In this document: positions 25,570 through 37,865 of the stretch, piece by piece
How positions within the stretch are numbered: position 1 is the stretch's first letter
Layout: the number at the start of each line of letters is the position of its first letter
Origin: Hevea brasiliensis
Taxonomy: Eukaryota; Streptophyta; Magnoliopsida; Malpighiales; Euphorbiaceae
Direction of reading: 5' to 3'
Length of the DNA stretch: 64,000 nucleotides
Assembly (NCBI RefSeq): GCF_030052815.1
Contig: NC_079502.1
Span: forward strand, 4,678,103 to 4,742,102
Notes under the pieces: generated by a model
Seen by the model: the letters and a program-made list of their open reading frames with translations, nothing else
Told to the model about the DNA's origin: nothing
The model's database searches: none
Program-made: the position numbers and the translations under genes

Positions 25570-28539
25570 GTATGTTTCCTTCTGTACTCCTTAATTTCGA
25601 TGTAGCTTTGCTTTTGCACAGTATTTTGGACTTTCGATGATGCCTCGCATGTAGAAGCAGCTATGCTTCTTCTTATAGATCATGATATGTGAGTTTATAT
25701 TTGTAAATTTTATTATAATGATTATTTTGAAAATTAATTTATTTTACTTTAAAAATAAAAAAAATACTCTAGTTTATAATTTAAATATTTAATAACCTTA
25801 TAAAATATTTAATTTTATTTATCTAAAATATAAGAAACAAAAATATATATATATTGTTATGAAAATGTTAAATTTTATATTTTATTGATTATTTACATAT
25901 ACAAATTGTATATTATTTTATATCTAAATAATAGATTGATCCGATGTACCTAGACTTCGGATGAACTAGATTGGGATCAGCTCATCAATGATTTCAATTC
26001 GTGAATCGGCCTGAAACCGGGGTATCCTCTCTCAAACTTAATAGAAACTGGCCTAAAATCGCGATTTGAATTGGCAGCTTTGAGCCTAAATTGGTTCAAT
26101 TAAAAAAAATTTTCTGAATAAAAGATTTCTAAAAATTTATTATAATTTGATAATATTATGATCCAAATTAGAATAGAGCCATAATCATATTGAATTGAAA
26201 CCGTTTCAAACTATAAGATTAGCCAAACCAGTGATTTCGAGTCGAAATCAAACCAAAAGAAGCCCTGGTCAGGTCTAGATGTGCTATCTTCTGATTGGAT
26301 TTAATTATAATGCTCATCCTAACTGGATCATACGTGCATAGGCAATTATTTTTTGAGAAGAACAAAAGCAATCGAGCGAGTGGGGTTGTAGTGATTAAAT
26401 TTATTCTGACCGTACGATTAACATTGAAAATCGTGCTTGTGAGATACGAGAATAATCAAACGGTGAGTATTGAAGCACGTAAAAACAGCTACTCTAGTTT
26501 CTGTTGTCAGTTAATTTGCGCGCCAAAATACGCAAATTTGATAAGTCAATCAATCAATCAATCAATCAGTCTTTTTGACAAGAACCCAACAATTGCTTAC
26601 GGCCTGTAAGGTTTTTTCTTTTTTTTTTTCTGCCAAGTAGATGCACAAGCACTTGAAATATGTTTAAATTTGAGAAAAATAAGAAGAAATGAAAAATTAT
26701 AAAAAAAAATATATATAATTTTTTATTTAAAAATGAGAAAAAAATAAAAAGTGGAAGTGAAAAATAATAAATGTATTTATTTTTTTTATTTTGAGGAAAA
26801 AGTGAATAAAAAATTATAAAATTATTTTTTTATAATTATTTATTTTAATTTTAAATAAATAAAATAAATATTTTATTATTTAAAAAATTATTTTTTCTTT
26901 TTAATATCTAAACAAGAAAAAAAAATATTTTACATTACTTTTATCTTTCTTCCTTTTTTTTTTTTATTTTCTTTCCTCTCTAACAAAGTTTTCAAACATA
27001 ATGTTAAATAAAGGGGATAGACCACACCTCAATTTATGATAATTTTTAGAAGAAATCTCAAATATTGCTTCTAAGTTCTAAGCTTATATTTATTATTATT
27101 ATTATTAAAAAAATATTTCAATTTTATTTATCATAATTTCAGTTTAAAATATAATTAAAATTTATGATATTGTTATAAAAAAATTTCACATTAAAAATAC
27201 ATAATAAATCAAAATTTAATAATTTAATTAAATATTCAAGTGTACCTCCATAATAGGCCCGAACGTGAAAGTGTCAACCAAACACGTCTTCTTGTCTTCT
27301 TTACCTTTTAGGCCATGTTAGGAGGAGAGATTAGAAAAATTAGAAAAATTTATTTTTAAAAAATATTTTTCACAACAAAATTTTCTTTTGAAGATAAATT
27401 TCTAAAAGAAAATGAATTTTAGTATTAAAAAACTTTAACATTGACATGCATATTTAAAAGAAGATTAAGATATTTTTATTATTTTTTTGGGCAAATAAAT
27501 TTTGTATGGAAAAAAAATTATAGAAAAAATTTCATTTGAAATTTTTATTTATTTGGAAAAAAATGTTCCAAAAATATTGGGAAAATACATTTTTCATGGA
27601 AATAATTAGTAATTGATAATATTTATGAAATTTTATAATATTTTAAAATTTTTATTGCTATGCAAAAAATGTATAAAAAGTAAATGAATTAACTAAAATA
27701 TTAACAAAATCAAATATTAATAACTAATTGATTTTAAAATATAAGATTGAACAGTTAATTTTATCAAAATTCAGTTTAATAATTTATTTTCTATGTAATT
27801 TCAATTTTTTAAATAAGTTAATAAAATTACAAAAATCACATTTATAATTTGTTAAAAAATCTTTTTTTTTAAATCACCAAGAAGTAAAAAATTATATATA
27901 TATATATATATAAATCGCTAAAAAATGGATGTGAGCAAAAGAATTTTACTATTTTATTAAAAATAAATAAATTTTTTGAAATTTTAATTTTTTAAATGAG
28001 ATTTTGTAAATATATAATTTTTGAAATTTCTTGTTTTAATTTTTTTTATATTTTTTTATCATAAAAAATATTTTCACATGCATAAAATTGACTAATATAT
28101 TAAATAAGTGAGGTTGTATAAAATTATGAAACTAAAATTTATAAATTTTAATCGCCACCCCTTCTCTCCAATAACAGCTAACCCATGACGTGTTCTGCTG
28201 ATGGGCCCTGGGTTCTTCGATCTATCGGTTTGTGACTTGGTAACAGTATACATTTAGTGGCCCGTAGTGCAGCAGATCAGTCTAGTTAAGTACCGTTTAA
28301 AATTGCATATAGAGATTAAAAATTACTTTTTTTTAATAAAAATATTATTTTAAATATTATTAAAAAATAATTTTAAAAAAATAATTTTATTATTCTTATA
28401 ACTAAAATTATCAAATTTAATTTTAAATTATTTTTTAATACCCTCTGACTAATATATTTAAAAAGTGATTTTTTCAATAGTAATTCCAATAGTCATGTTA
28501 GTAAACCTGTAATTGATCAAGGCATGCATGAGCATGTGT
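25570..28539. other. AT-rich spacer with degenerate repeats
   Basis: Very AT-rich, with a degenerate low-copy-looking block at 25930-26290 and a (TCAA)n microsatellite at 26546-26567. The ORF at 26295-26609 is read through that microsatellite and has no coding features. No gene is seen. Confidence 0.55.
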
Positions 28540-28869
28540 CAAGGGCTGAATAAAGGAGGAGGATTGCAGTAGTTAGGTGACAACCAGCTTAAAAATTTTG
28601 TCACACCTTATGATATGGACGTTGGGGTGTATTCTACTAACGACGCGCTACATCGGAGCCATGGTGTAATGAGAAATATGCAAGAGTGTAGGGCGTTCAC
28701 CGAAAGCGATGCGCTATGCCGGCGCCCGGGTGTGGTGTTAAGTGAGCAAGGGTTCTCACATCATGGACGGGTGTGGGTAAAGAAGTTAGTCCATAAGATA
28801 GACAGGAGAACAGATAGTGGAACAAAACACAAGATAGACATAGAAAATAATATAAGATATCATAAAAGG

Positions 28870-31800
28870 AGAACAATTAGGAAGGAACAGGATAGGAGGA
28901 GGATCAGGGTTAGTACTTGGAATGTTGGAACACTTACAGGAAAATTAATGGAGCTTGTAGATATCTTGGAAAGGATAATGGTGAATATTGCTTGCATTCA
29001 GGAGACTAAATGGGTAGGAGAGAAAAGCAAAGAAGTGGGTAATTCAAGGTACAAACTGTGATTTGCCGAAAAGGAGAGAAATAAGAATGGAGTGGGCATA
29101 ATCATAGACAGGACATTGAAAGACACTGTAATAGCTGTGAAAACAGTAGGAGATATAATTATACTAGTAAAGCTAGTACTAGAAGAAAAAATAATAAATG
29201 TAGTTAGTGCTTATGCCCCACAAATAGGACTAGATAGTGAGAGTAAACAAAGGTTTTGGGAAGATATAGATGATTTCATGCAAAGCATACCAAATGAAGA
29301 GAATATTTTCATTGGTGGAGATTTGAATGGACATGTAGGAAGTGATAGGCAAGGCTATGAGAATGTTTATGGAGGTTTTGGTTTTGGCAGTCGAAATGAG
29401 GAGAGAAAAAGCATCATGGATTTTGCTATGGCATACGATCTAATACTAGCATATACCTACTTTATAAAAAGAAAGCCACATTTAGTGACTTTCAAAAGTG
29501 GGTAACATAAAAGCCAAATCGACTTTCTCTTAACCAAGAAGAAAAATAGAGCTCTATACAATGATTGCAAGGTCATTCCAGGAGAGGCTTTAATAAGTCA
29601 ACATCGGTTAGTGGTCTTGGATGTCAAGTTTATGAACAATTCAAGTAAGGTCATAAGAAATAGTGTAGCTTGAACAAAGTGGTGGGAGTTCAAAGGAGTA
29701 AAGCAAGTGAAGTTCAAAAATAAGCTTATCGAGTTCGAAGTATGAAAGCTGAATATGGAGGCCAATGATATGTGGATACAGATGGCATCAAAAATTAGAG
29801 AAGTAGCTAGAAAAGTACTTGGAGAGTCTAAAGAATATGAACCACCCTCAAAAGAGAGATGGTGGTGGAATGAGAAAGTACGAAAAGCAGTAAAGAGAAA
29901 AAGAGAATGGTATAAGAAATTACCTAAATGTGATAATAATGAGGCATATGAACAGTACAATATAGTAAAGAAAGAGGCAAAAAAGGCAGTTAGTCAAGCA
30001 AGAGCACAAGCCTTTGAAAAGTTATATGAGAAACTTGAAACTAAAGAAGGGGAGAAAGATATTTATAGATTAGCAAGGAGGAGAGAAAGGAAATGTCGAG
30101 ATCTCAATCAAGTTAAGTGCATTAAGGATAAAGAAGGAAAAGTGTTGGTGAAAGATGAGGGTATTAAATAAAAATGGAGAAATTGTTTTAATGATCTCTT
30201 TAATAGTAGTCAAAATAGTAATAGTGTGAATATAGACTATAGAATGATAGAAAAGAATGTGAATTATAATAGAAGGATTAGATCTTTAGAAGTAAAGAAA
30301 GCACTTAAGAGAATGAAAGTGGGTAAAGCCTGTGGACCCAATGAAATACCAATTGAAGTGTGGAAGTGTTTGGGAGATATGAGAGTGGCATAGTTAACTA
30401 AATTATTTAATAAGATTCTAAACTCAAAGAAAATGCCTGATGAATGGAGGAGGAGTATTTTAATACCTATTTTTAAAAATAAGGGAGACATACAGAGTTG
30501 CTCGAACTATAGGGGAATTAAACTCATGAGCCATACTATGAAGTTTTGGGAGAGAGTTGTGGAGTATCGACTACGTCGTGATACTTCTATCTCTCTCAAT
30601 CAATTTGGCTTCATGCCCGGTCGTTCAACTATGGGAGCGATCTTTCTCATTAGAAGCTTGATGGATAAATATATAGATGTGAAGAAAGATCTACACATGG
30701 TTTTTATTAATTTGGAGAAGGCTTATGATAGTGTTCCAAGAGATGTCCTATGGAGTGTGTTAAAACAAAAGAGGGTATCTATTAGGTATATATGTAACAC
30801 CCTAGGCAAATCCCACATCGGCAAAACACGGGAGAGATGCTGGGTTCATAAGTTGATAGTTCGTAACCCCTATTAACGCGTTTTAAAACCGTGAGGGCTT
30901 CGGCCCAGAGCGAACAATATCACTAGTGGGTCGGGCCATTACATTTGTGGTATCAGAGCCGCTCCGCGTGCAACCTTGAACGGTGGTGGGGCAAACCTCA
31001 GCGAGGACGCTGAGTCCCATAAGGGGGGTGGATTGTAACACCCTAGGCAAATCCCACATCGGCAAAACACGGGAGAGATGCTGGGTTCATAAGTTGATAG
31101 TTCGTAACCCCTATTAACGCGTTTTAAAACCGTGAGGGCTTCGGCCCAGAGCGAACAATATCACTAGTGGGCCGAGCCATTACATTTGTTTATAACGCGT
31201 CAATAGGGCTTAGGAACCTCCATCTTATGAACCCAGCATCTCTCCCGTGTTTTGTCGATGTGGGATTTGCCTAGGGTGTTACAATCCACCCCCCTTATGG
31301 GACTCAGCGTCCTCGCTGAGGTTTGCCCCACCATCGTTCAAGGTTGCACGCGGAGCGGCTCTGATACCACAAATGTAACAGCCTGATCCTTCTCCAGTTA
31401 GTATTGTCCGCTTTGGCCCATGGGCCTCACGGATTTGTCCCTTGGGAGGTTTCATTCCCAAAAGCGCGCGGACCAGGTGAGGAAGGCTCCCACATATATG
31501 GCCCAAATCTTTTCTTCCCATTTCCGATGTGGGACACGAAGTTTCCACCCCAGTGCGTAGCTGGTTGAACAAGCACGTCCCAACCCCATCCCTGGGTCGT
31601 GACAAGCCCACCAGCTTCCGCTTGGTGCGTCCTCGCACCACACACCGTACTAGAGGGAGTCCAGCTCTGATACCAAATGTAACAGCCCGGCCCACTAGTG
31701 ATATTGTCCGCTCTGGGCCGAAGCCCTCACGGTTTTAAAAAGCGTCAATAGGGGTTACGAACTATCAACTTATGAACCCAGCATCTCTCCCGTGTTTTGC

Positions 31801-32390
31801 CGATGTGGGATTTACCTAGGGTGTTACAATATACAAGTGTTGAAAAATATGTATAAAGGAGCAAGTACTATTGTGCGCACAGTGGGACGGGACACAAGAG
31901 ATTTTCTGATCTCAATTGGATTACACCAAGGATCAGCTACAAGCCCTTACCTTTTTACATTAGTTTTAGATGAATTAACGAAACATATACAAGAGAGTAT
32001 TCCTTGGTGCATGATGTTTACGGATGATATTGTTATGATAGATGAGACGTGAGAAGGAGTCAATAGAAAACTAGAGCTTTGGAGAAGTACTCTAGAGTCA
32101 AAGGGCTATAAGTTAAGTAGAACGAAAACAGAATACATGCATTGCAAGTTCAGTGAATGCCAAATTGGCGATAGGGAAGGAGTTAGTTTGGATTGAGTGG
32201 TACTGTCCCAAAGTAATCACTTTAAATGTCTCGGCTCAGTCCTTCAAGTAGATGGGGGATGTGAGGAGGATGTTAGTCATAGGATTAAAGCTTGATGATT
32301 GAAGTGGAGATGTGCCACGGGAGTTTTATGTGATCACAAGATTCCCAATAAGTTGAAAGAAAAATTTTACCGTACAGCCACACGACCAGC
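28870..32390 (+). pseudogene. RTE LINE endonuclease-reverse transcriptase remnant
   Basis: AP-endonuclease: [35 protein letters not shown] and [20 protein letters not shown], up to [10 protein letters not shown] at about 29630. Reverse transcriptase: [42 protein letters not shown] and [13 protein letters not shown], then after the insertion GLHQGSATSPYLF and MMFTDDIVM. The catalytic box reads FTDD where the family has FADD. Several stops and frame changes break the frame (for example at 29503, 30169, 30391 and 32050). An active copy would nick DNA and prime reverse transcription at the target. This one is inactive. Confidence 0.88.
30793..31828. mobile_element. Inverted composite of TRIM elements inserted in the LINE
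   Basis: TGTAACACCC at 30793 and GGGTGTTACA ending at 31828 are flanked by the 5-bp duplication ATATA (30788-30792 and 31829-31833). Removing the insert and one ATATA restores the LINE frame (SIRYI-QVLK). Parts: LTR (+) 30793-30943, 151 bp; primer site TGGTATCAGAGC 30948-30959; purine tract about 31021-31032; LTR (+) 31034-31184; truncated LTR (-) 31189-31283; inverted internal part with inverted primer site 31358-31369; a diverged TRIM-like part 31374-31663; inverted primer site 31664-31675; LTR (-) 31678-31828, 151 bp. No protein is encoded; ORFs here are incidental. Confidence 0.88.
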
Positions 32391-32410
32391 TAATTAGTTG
32401 AGTTTAGTTG

Positions 32411-34198
32411 AATTTATAGGACATAAAATCCATCTTTTTAAATCAAGTAAATAATTAATTTTTGTTTTTCTACGAATTATTTTTTTTGCTCTCACTATAT
32501 TTTAGAATTTTTCAGTATCTGTTTTTTTTTTTTAATTCAAAGAATATATTATGAATCGGATGCAATTGATAAACTACACGAAGGTAATACTTAAATTCGA
32601 AACTTTCCTTAAAGTGGAGGAAAATAATAAGGTTATTCTTAATTGGTAATTTTAATTTTAATTTAGTTTGAAAATTTTAAACAAATTTAATAATTTTTTT
32701 AATAAAAATTTAATCATCCGTGAAGATAAATAAGTCGATACATAAATTCAGAAAAAAAAAATATTTTTTAATAAAATTATAATAATTTTATTAAAATTTA
32801 TTAATTCTTATAAATTAATACACATTCATTTATAATTTATAATTGATATAAAATTTTAAAGAATCAGCACATTAATAAATGGAATTATCCTTTATTTTTT
32901 AATCATGAGCACACCAACACCAACTTAACTCTTAGCTTTAGCCATTTTTTATTAAATAATTATGTCATTCTTTATGATTATAATATTCTCCGACTTTTGG
33001 TGGCGTCCAGAAAACAAAGTGAAATGTGGTAGAATAGAATAATAATGAAAATTTTAAGTTTATTTTTGGATGGTAAACATTTGGTGAAGTGAAAGGTGGT
33101 GAGTCTGACAAAGCCAAAGCCAAATCCAAATCCTTACCATTTTGGCTAAGCCTTTTTTCTATGGCAACTTGTGGTTCCTTCCTCATTTCCCCTCCAAAAA
33201 TTCACTCACTCCACACTCATGTCTTGCATATTCTCACGTGAGCATATCATTACCTTTTTTTTTTTTTTTTAATAAATACTATTTAATAATATATTTTAAT
33301 AAAATTAATTATTTATTTTAAAAATACATTATTCAACATCGGTTTATTTTCTAATAATTGAAAATTCAAAAAATTAAAGAAAAATATTTAAAAAAAAGAA
33401 AAAATCATTTTTTGACGTTGATAATCCTATATATATATATATAGTTAAACATTGTAAGCAAGTAATATAAAATATTTTTATAAAAAATATTATCTTAAAA
33501 AATATTTTCTATAAAAATATTTTCCAAATACAAATTAATTTTTACAAGACGCATGAAGCCTTGGTCTCCTATTTTTTAATATGTGAATTATTTAGTCATT
33601 GCAATTTTTAGTTAAGTTAGTAAAAAAAAAGAAAATAATTATATTATTTAAATTATATTACCTGAATAGTTGATTGCTTTAATTTATGAAAATTAAATAG
33701 ATATATTATTTAAATTATAAATATTAAATAATTGAATTGATAAAATTTTGCTTTAAAATAACGACAAAGACTAAATATTTCATGTGCTAAAAAATAAAAA
33801 AAAACTAAATAATATTTTTTTTAAATAAAAAAATAAATAAAATTATATTTTATTAAAATACATTGAATAAATAGTAAATTTTTCTTTCTATATCTTTTTT
33901 TTTTCTATTATGATAATATGAAAAAGTCTTATATGAACTCGTCTCATATATTTAATTAATATTGATCTTTAAAATATATGCTAGATATGTAATAAATAAT
34001 TTATAATTATTTTATTTACAATTTATATATAATTATTAAACATTAGATTTAATTTTATAATTAAAAAAGTTTTTATTTTACCAATAAACTAAAATGCTAT
34101 TTATATTTTTTATCGGATAGAATTGTAATAATAATTTCTATTATTTTTATCATTTATTAATGTGTTTTTAAAATTTTTTTAAATAATTTAAATAATTT
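32411..34198. other. AT-rich spacer
   Basis: Long A/T tracts. 32965-33240 is less AT-rich but has no recognisable gene. Nothing else seen. Confidence 0.55.
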
Positions 34199-34819
34199 TA
34201 TAGTGTAGACACCATATTTTGGCCAATCTTCAAAGGCAATGATCTTTTAAAATTGAAACTTTATTATCCACTCTCAACCGATGTTCCCAATCACAGGTAG
34301 TTTTTCCAAACTTACTGATTGCTCGTCCCTGGAACAAATCAATCTCACGCTCAAGTTAGATTGTTTTCCGACCTCCTGGTCTTTATCAGATGAGTTCGAG
34401 TCAATATTGGGTCTTCGGACCATTCAACCTTGCCTGCTGTTGTTTTCCGATCTCTCTATGTACAAATATCGCAGAATTTCATTTTACTAATGTTATGATC
34501 GGGCCTCTCGTGTGAATTCCCTGGATATTCCTCAAAATAAAGTTAAGGTTTTTATCTGGTCTACTAATGGTTATAACCTTAAAAGTTCAAGTCAGTGTTA
34601 AATCTTTGCAATTCTAATATTCTAAAGTTCCATCCGGTATTTAGTCATGGCTTCGTCCGATCTCATGTTCACGTGTGATATTTTTTCGATCTCTTATCTT
34701 TTGATTAATAGTTACTCTCAGGTTTTATGTTCAACTACATTTAATCAATTAAGTACTCAGACAGTTTGGTTTAGAGGCTTTCCGATCTCATCAAGAAATT
34801 TAACATAAAAGATTTCAAT

Positions 34820-36706
34820 TCATTTCAAAAAAAAAATATACAAGTCAATTAGCGAGGGGGGTCTTCTCCGCCCTGCTCCCCCAGCTACATTCCTCTCTCT
34901 CTCCTCACCCTCGGGCTCCTCATCAATGTCCTCTTCGGCCTCTAGGATGAGCTTATCCATCCAGGAGAAGTCCTCTTTAGGATAACGCTTCTTCAGTTTG
35001 GCCAGGAGGTCGTTATGAGCGTTCACATATGCCCCAACCTCTTTTGTAGTACTCTCCTCCTCCTTTGCTTGGAACTCCTCCTCCTTCGTTCGAAGTTCCT
35101 CAGAAAAACGAGCGAGATCGGCAGATCGACTAGCTCAGGAGACTTCAAGTTCTCGCTTCACTTCAGCTATCCTCTCTTCGCAATACTTAACTCGATCTTC
35201 TATTTTGGCGATGTACTCATTGGCAGAGGAGAGCTGAGCATTTGCAGCGGATGCATCCTGGACCGCTTTAAGAATCTCCTTCCTTAAGACGTGGGCTTTT
35301 TCTTTGATCACGTGTTGGTTTGCAATAGCCTCTAAGCCCAAACTCATTGTTTGAGTTAAAATATCTTCAATACTCTCCTCAGCCAATCAGTTCTGATCTT
35401 CTTGGAAGCAGATGGAAGCGCCGATGACTTTGACTAGACCAGGATTCCCTCGGGTGGAACGGTTCCTTTCCAGCGATTAGATAAGGAGTTGAGCTCCTCG
35501 GGAGAGCGTTCTGACAGTAGGGCCAGAGGACTGCCCTTCTACATTAGAAGAGATCGGAGGAGGCGGACACTCAATCTGCTAAGGTGGAGGGACGACGACC
35601 TCTACTTCAGAGATCGGCTGCTCTTGAGGTCGAGGAAGGGAGCTCAGTACTTCTACCAAGTCTCGTCGAGGTGTTTGAGCAACAGCAGCAGTAGCCTCTT
35701 TCATCGCCCGTACATTTCGGGAGACCTCCCTCTTTCGCTTGCGGCTCTCTATAGAAACATCACCACCCGCCATACCTCCACAAAGAAGAAGTCAGTGAGT
35801 TCGCTAAGATTGAGAGGCTAGAGATATGGATTGTACCAGGACCAAGGTCAGAGAGCGAAAGCTCATAATCTTCGTCAGTGATTAGCCGCATCATCCACCA
35901 CTTCAGTTTGGCCATGACCGCATCTAAGCATGGATATTTATGGGTGGCCGCTGAGTTTTTAACTCTTTCACCGTGGCATCTTCGTCTTTATTTAAGGTAA
36001 GCTTCTTAGGGAGTTGGGGGACCAAATAATTCTAATTATGTGAGATCCCCTCAAAGCCGTCTCGACCCTTGCTCCTAAGGATAAAAAATCGATCCTTTTA
36101 GTTCTTTAGCGAAGAAGGGAGATCGGTGAAAAGCTCGCAGCTTGGCTTTGCCTGAAAGAACCAGAATTCGTCATCCTTCCTTCGGGCAAGCCTATGCAGC
36201 TTGGCAAAGACCTTAGCCATGGGCTCCATTCTCTTGGCTCGGCAGAGGCCCCTGAAGGCTACTAAAGTCTGCCAGGAGTTCGGATGCACTTGAGCTACCG
36301 AGATATGGTGGAATTTTAGGACAGTCTTGTAAAATCCATCCAAGGGAAAATGGAGCTCGGCCTTCAGCTGCTCCTCGTACACTATGATGAGATCGTCTTC
36401 TTCAAAGAAGTGATCGGCGCAAAGATCGCCATGGCATCTGATCAGTTCAAAAGAGTCGATCCACAGATTGTATTCTTGACTTATGGACTGGAGATCAGTT
36501 TTTCTGAGGATTGACGGTAGTTCATCAACTCGTAGGCTCTCCTTCCTCGAAGACATTCCTCGCTTCGGTCTGATAGCCGGACCAGTAAACGGAATGATGG
36601 TCGTGCTGGATCGTCTGCTTGGTCTAGTAGCGTCGCCTTCTTCCGAAGTCCACGAAACATGGACGGAAGGTGGGCTCGCAGCTCTCTGACCCTCGGTACC
36701 ACTCAT
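34820..36706 (-). pseudogene. Gag-like 'putative gypsy type transposon' (PF04195-like) ORF, degenerate
   Basis: The minus-strand start at 36706 (MSGTEGQRAASPP) is preferred over the ATG at 36856, because the TATA box GTATAAATAG at 36864-36873 leaves no leader for the latter. Residues about 50-200 carry the domain pattern FPLDGFYKTVLKFHHISVAQ, HPNSWQTLVAFRGLC and DDEFWFFQ. A stop falls at 36098 in place of the usual Trp after SLKN. Shifted frames continue with a Lys/Arg-rich stretch (35773-35579), a long coiled coil (35386-35135, AEVKRELEVS) and an acidic tail ending about 34820. Such ORFs are known as extra ORFs of Tat retrotransposons; their function is unknown. At least two frame changes make this copy non-coding for the full protein. 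Confidence 0.65.
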
Positions 36707-36863
36707 TTTCACAAAATAAAAAGGAAAACTAACCGAGAAAAGATCAAAACCCTTATCGGAGTGTGAATCGATGCCTGAAAACTTTAGAAAGCGAGAGGAA
36801 GTGTTGGAATCACTAGGGGAAGGTCTGAAAATGACATAAGAAAACAAATTACTCAACTTTCCC

Positions 36864-36873
36864 CTATTTATAC
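36864..36873 (-). promoter_or_regulatory. TATA box of the antisense gag-like ORF
   Basis: Minus strand GTATAAATAG lies about 160 bp before the ATG at 36706. Confidence 0.5.
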
Positions 36874-37146
36874 CCGTTTAAGTATTAAATGCTCACAAAG
36901 TCCCAAGTGACACATCGGTTAGCGGAACCTTGCTGCCTCCTTGATACGTAGCAAGAAGGTTCCAGAAAACATAGTAAAAAAAATTGGATAAATGAGATCG
37001 GTCAACTGAGGTCATCGGATTGAACAAATTTTCAAACCCACAGATCGGCGAATGGCGATTTGTCTAGGGATCAGATCGGGTACACTTATCAGAGATCGGA
37101 AAAATAACCAATGCAATAACTAAACAAAAACATTCAAATAAAAATT

Positions 37147-37262
37147 TTATTTCATTTCCAAATATCAGATTACATCATTTGGGCGATCTCAAAAGATCTG
37201 ATTGTATCATTTAGGCGATCTCAAGAGATCTGATTACATTATTTGGGTGATCTCTTAAATCA
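37147..37262. repeat. Minisatellite, about 38 bp x 3
   Basis: Three imperfect units of a pattern like CAGATTACATCATTTGGGCG followed by ATCTCAAGAGATCTG. Each unit contains the palindrome-like AGATCT. Confidence 0.75.
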
Positions 37263-37341
37263 GCACTATGTTTTACCTAGCTTAAGACTACTCTAAAGCC
37301 CAGAATGCTGGCTTATGTCAAAGCCTAGTCTTGTGGCTGAA

Positions 37342-37800
37342 TTAAAAGATGTGTTTGATCAGAAAGCCAGCCACAAATATTGGATAGATGTGCAGCTCAG
37401 ATAGGGTGACTATGACTCTCATGATATTGAACGGAGTCATCACTAATGTCATTGACCAGAACCGAGCTGTAGTCGGGACGCCCGATATGGTTGGAAGCCA
37501 AGTGAACTTCAAGAGGCGGTCATCGACATCAAGATTGAAATTAGCAGTCCTCTTGTCTGAGATCGGTCTACCGATTGTACCGATAGATCGATTCAAGATC
37601 GGCACGGCCGTCACTTTCGATCTTGATCTGTAAATTAGTCTGGTTCCCTCACTGTTATTAGATGTCATTCTCATAGCTCTCCGATTGCCAGGGTCATAAA
37701 TTTTCAGGCGAGGGGCGAAGGAAACAGTTAGAAAAATATCAAAATGGCCATCATAATTATAATTATCACCGAAAAAGCTAGAATTGGGGAAGTGGTGCAT
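37342..37800 (-). CDS. Hypothetical 152-aa antisense ORF in the Tat-like LTR
   Basis: The ATG at 37798-37800 stands about 55 bp after a minus-strand TATA box (CTATATATATG, 37855-37865), a normal plant spacing. The frame is intact over 152 codons although the neighbouring ORF is degenerate. The N-terminus [20 protein letters not shown] is Asn/Phe-rich; a middle basic part (RSRSK, residues about 58-62) is followed by [12 protein letters not shown] and a hydrophobic C-terminus ([18 protein letters not shown]). No membrane anchor or enzyme motif is clear and no family is recognised. It could be a second extra ORF of the retroelement, a captured gene fragment, or chance. An 81-codon plus-strand frame over the same bases (37388-37633) cannot be excluded. 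Confidence 0.35.
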   Translation of the reverse strand: MHHFPNSSFFGDNYNYDGHFDIFLTVSFAPRLKIYDPGNRRAMRMTSNNSEGTRLIYRSRSKVTAVPILNRSIGTIGRPISDKRTANFNLDVDDRLLKFTWLPTISGVPTTARFWSMTLVMTPFNIMRVIVTLSELHIYPIFVAGFLIKHIF

Positions 37801-37854
37801 TGAAAATAAACTTAAAAAGGAAAAGTGAAGCGTGAAGGTGATTTTCTATTGCTG

Positions 37855-37865
37855 CATATATATAG
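37855..37865 (-). promoter_or_regulatory. TATA box of the 152-aa antisense ORF
   Basis: Minus strand CTATATATATG, 55 bp upstream of the ATG at 37800. Confidence 0.5.

Larger units (their letters stand above)
28540..32410 (+). mobile_element. RTE-clade LINE, plus-strand copy, interrupted by a TRIM composite
   Basis: The 5' part (AATAAAGGAGGAGG, GGTGACAACCAGC) matches the 5' end of the minus-strand copy at 57291. Endonuclease and reverse transcriptase remnants follow. The 3' end jumps from the YRTATRPA codons (about 32385) to a short TTGAGTTTAGTTGA run, a decayed form of the TTGAG tail seen in the other copy, so the last few hundred bases before the tail are deleted. No clear target duplication is seen. 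An insertion occupies 30793-31828. Confidence 0.85.

Noticed and set aside
31279..31738. Several overlapping ORFs of 60-140 codons in the TRIM composite
   Set aside because: They are read through LTR, primer-site and inverted-repeat text, and the same frames appear in both orientations of the repeat.
30793..31828. Composite as a DNA transposon with long inverted repeats
   Set aside because: The inverted ends are 151-bp LTRs with primer sites and purine tracts. It is retroelement-derived even though its outline mimics an inverted-repeat element.
37388..37633. Plus-strand 81-aa ORF as the real gene in place of the antisense 152-aa ORF
   Set aside because: It has no TATA box at suitable distance and is shorter; kept only as an alternative in the feature entry.
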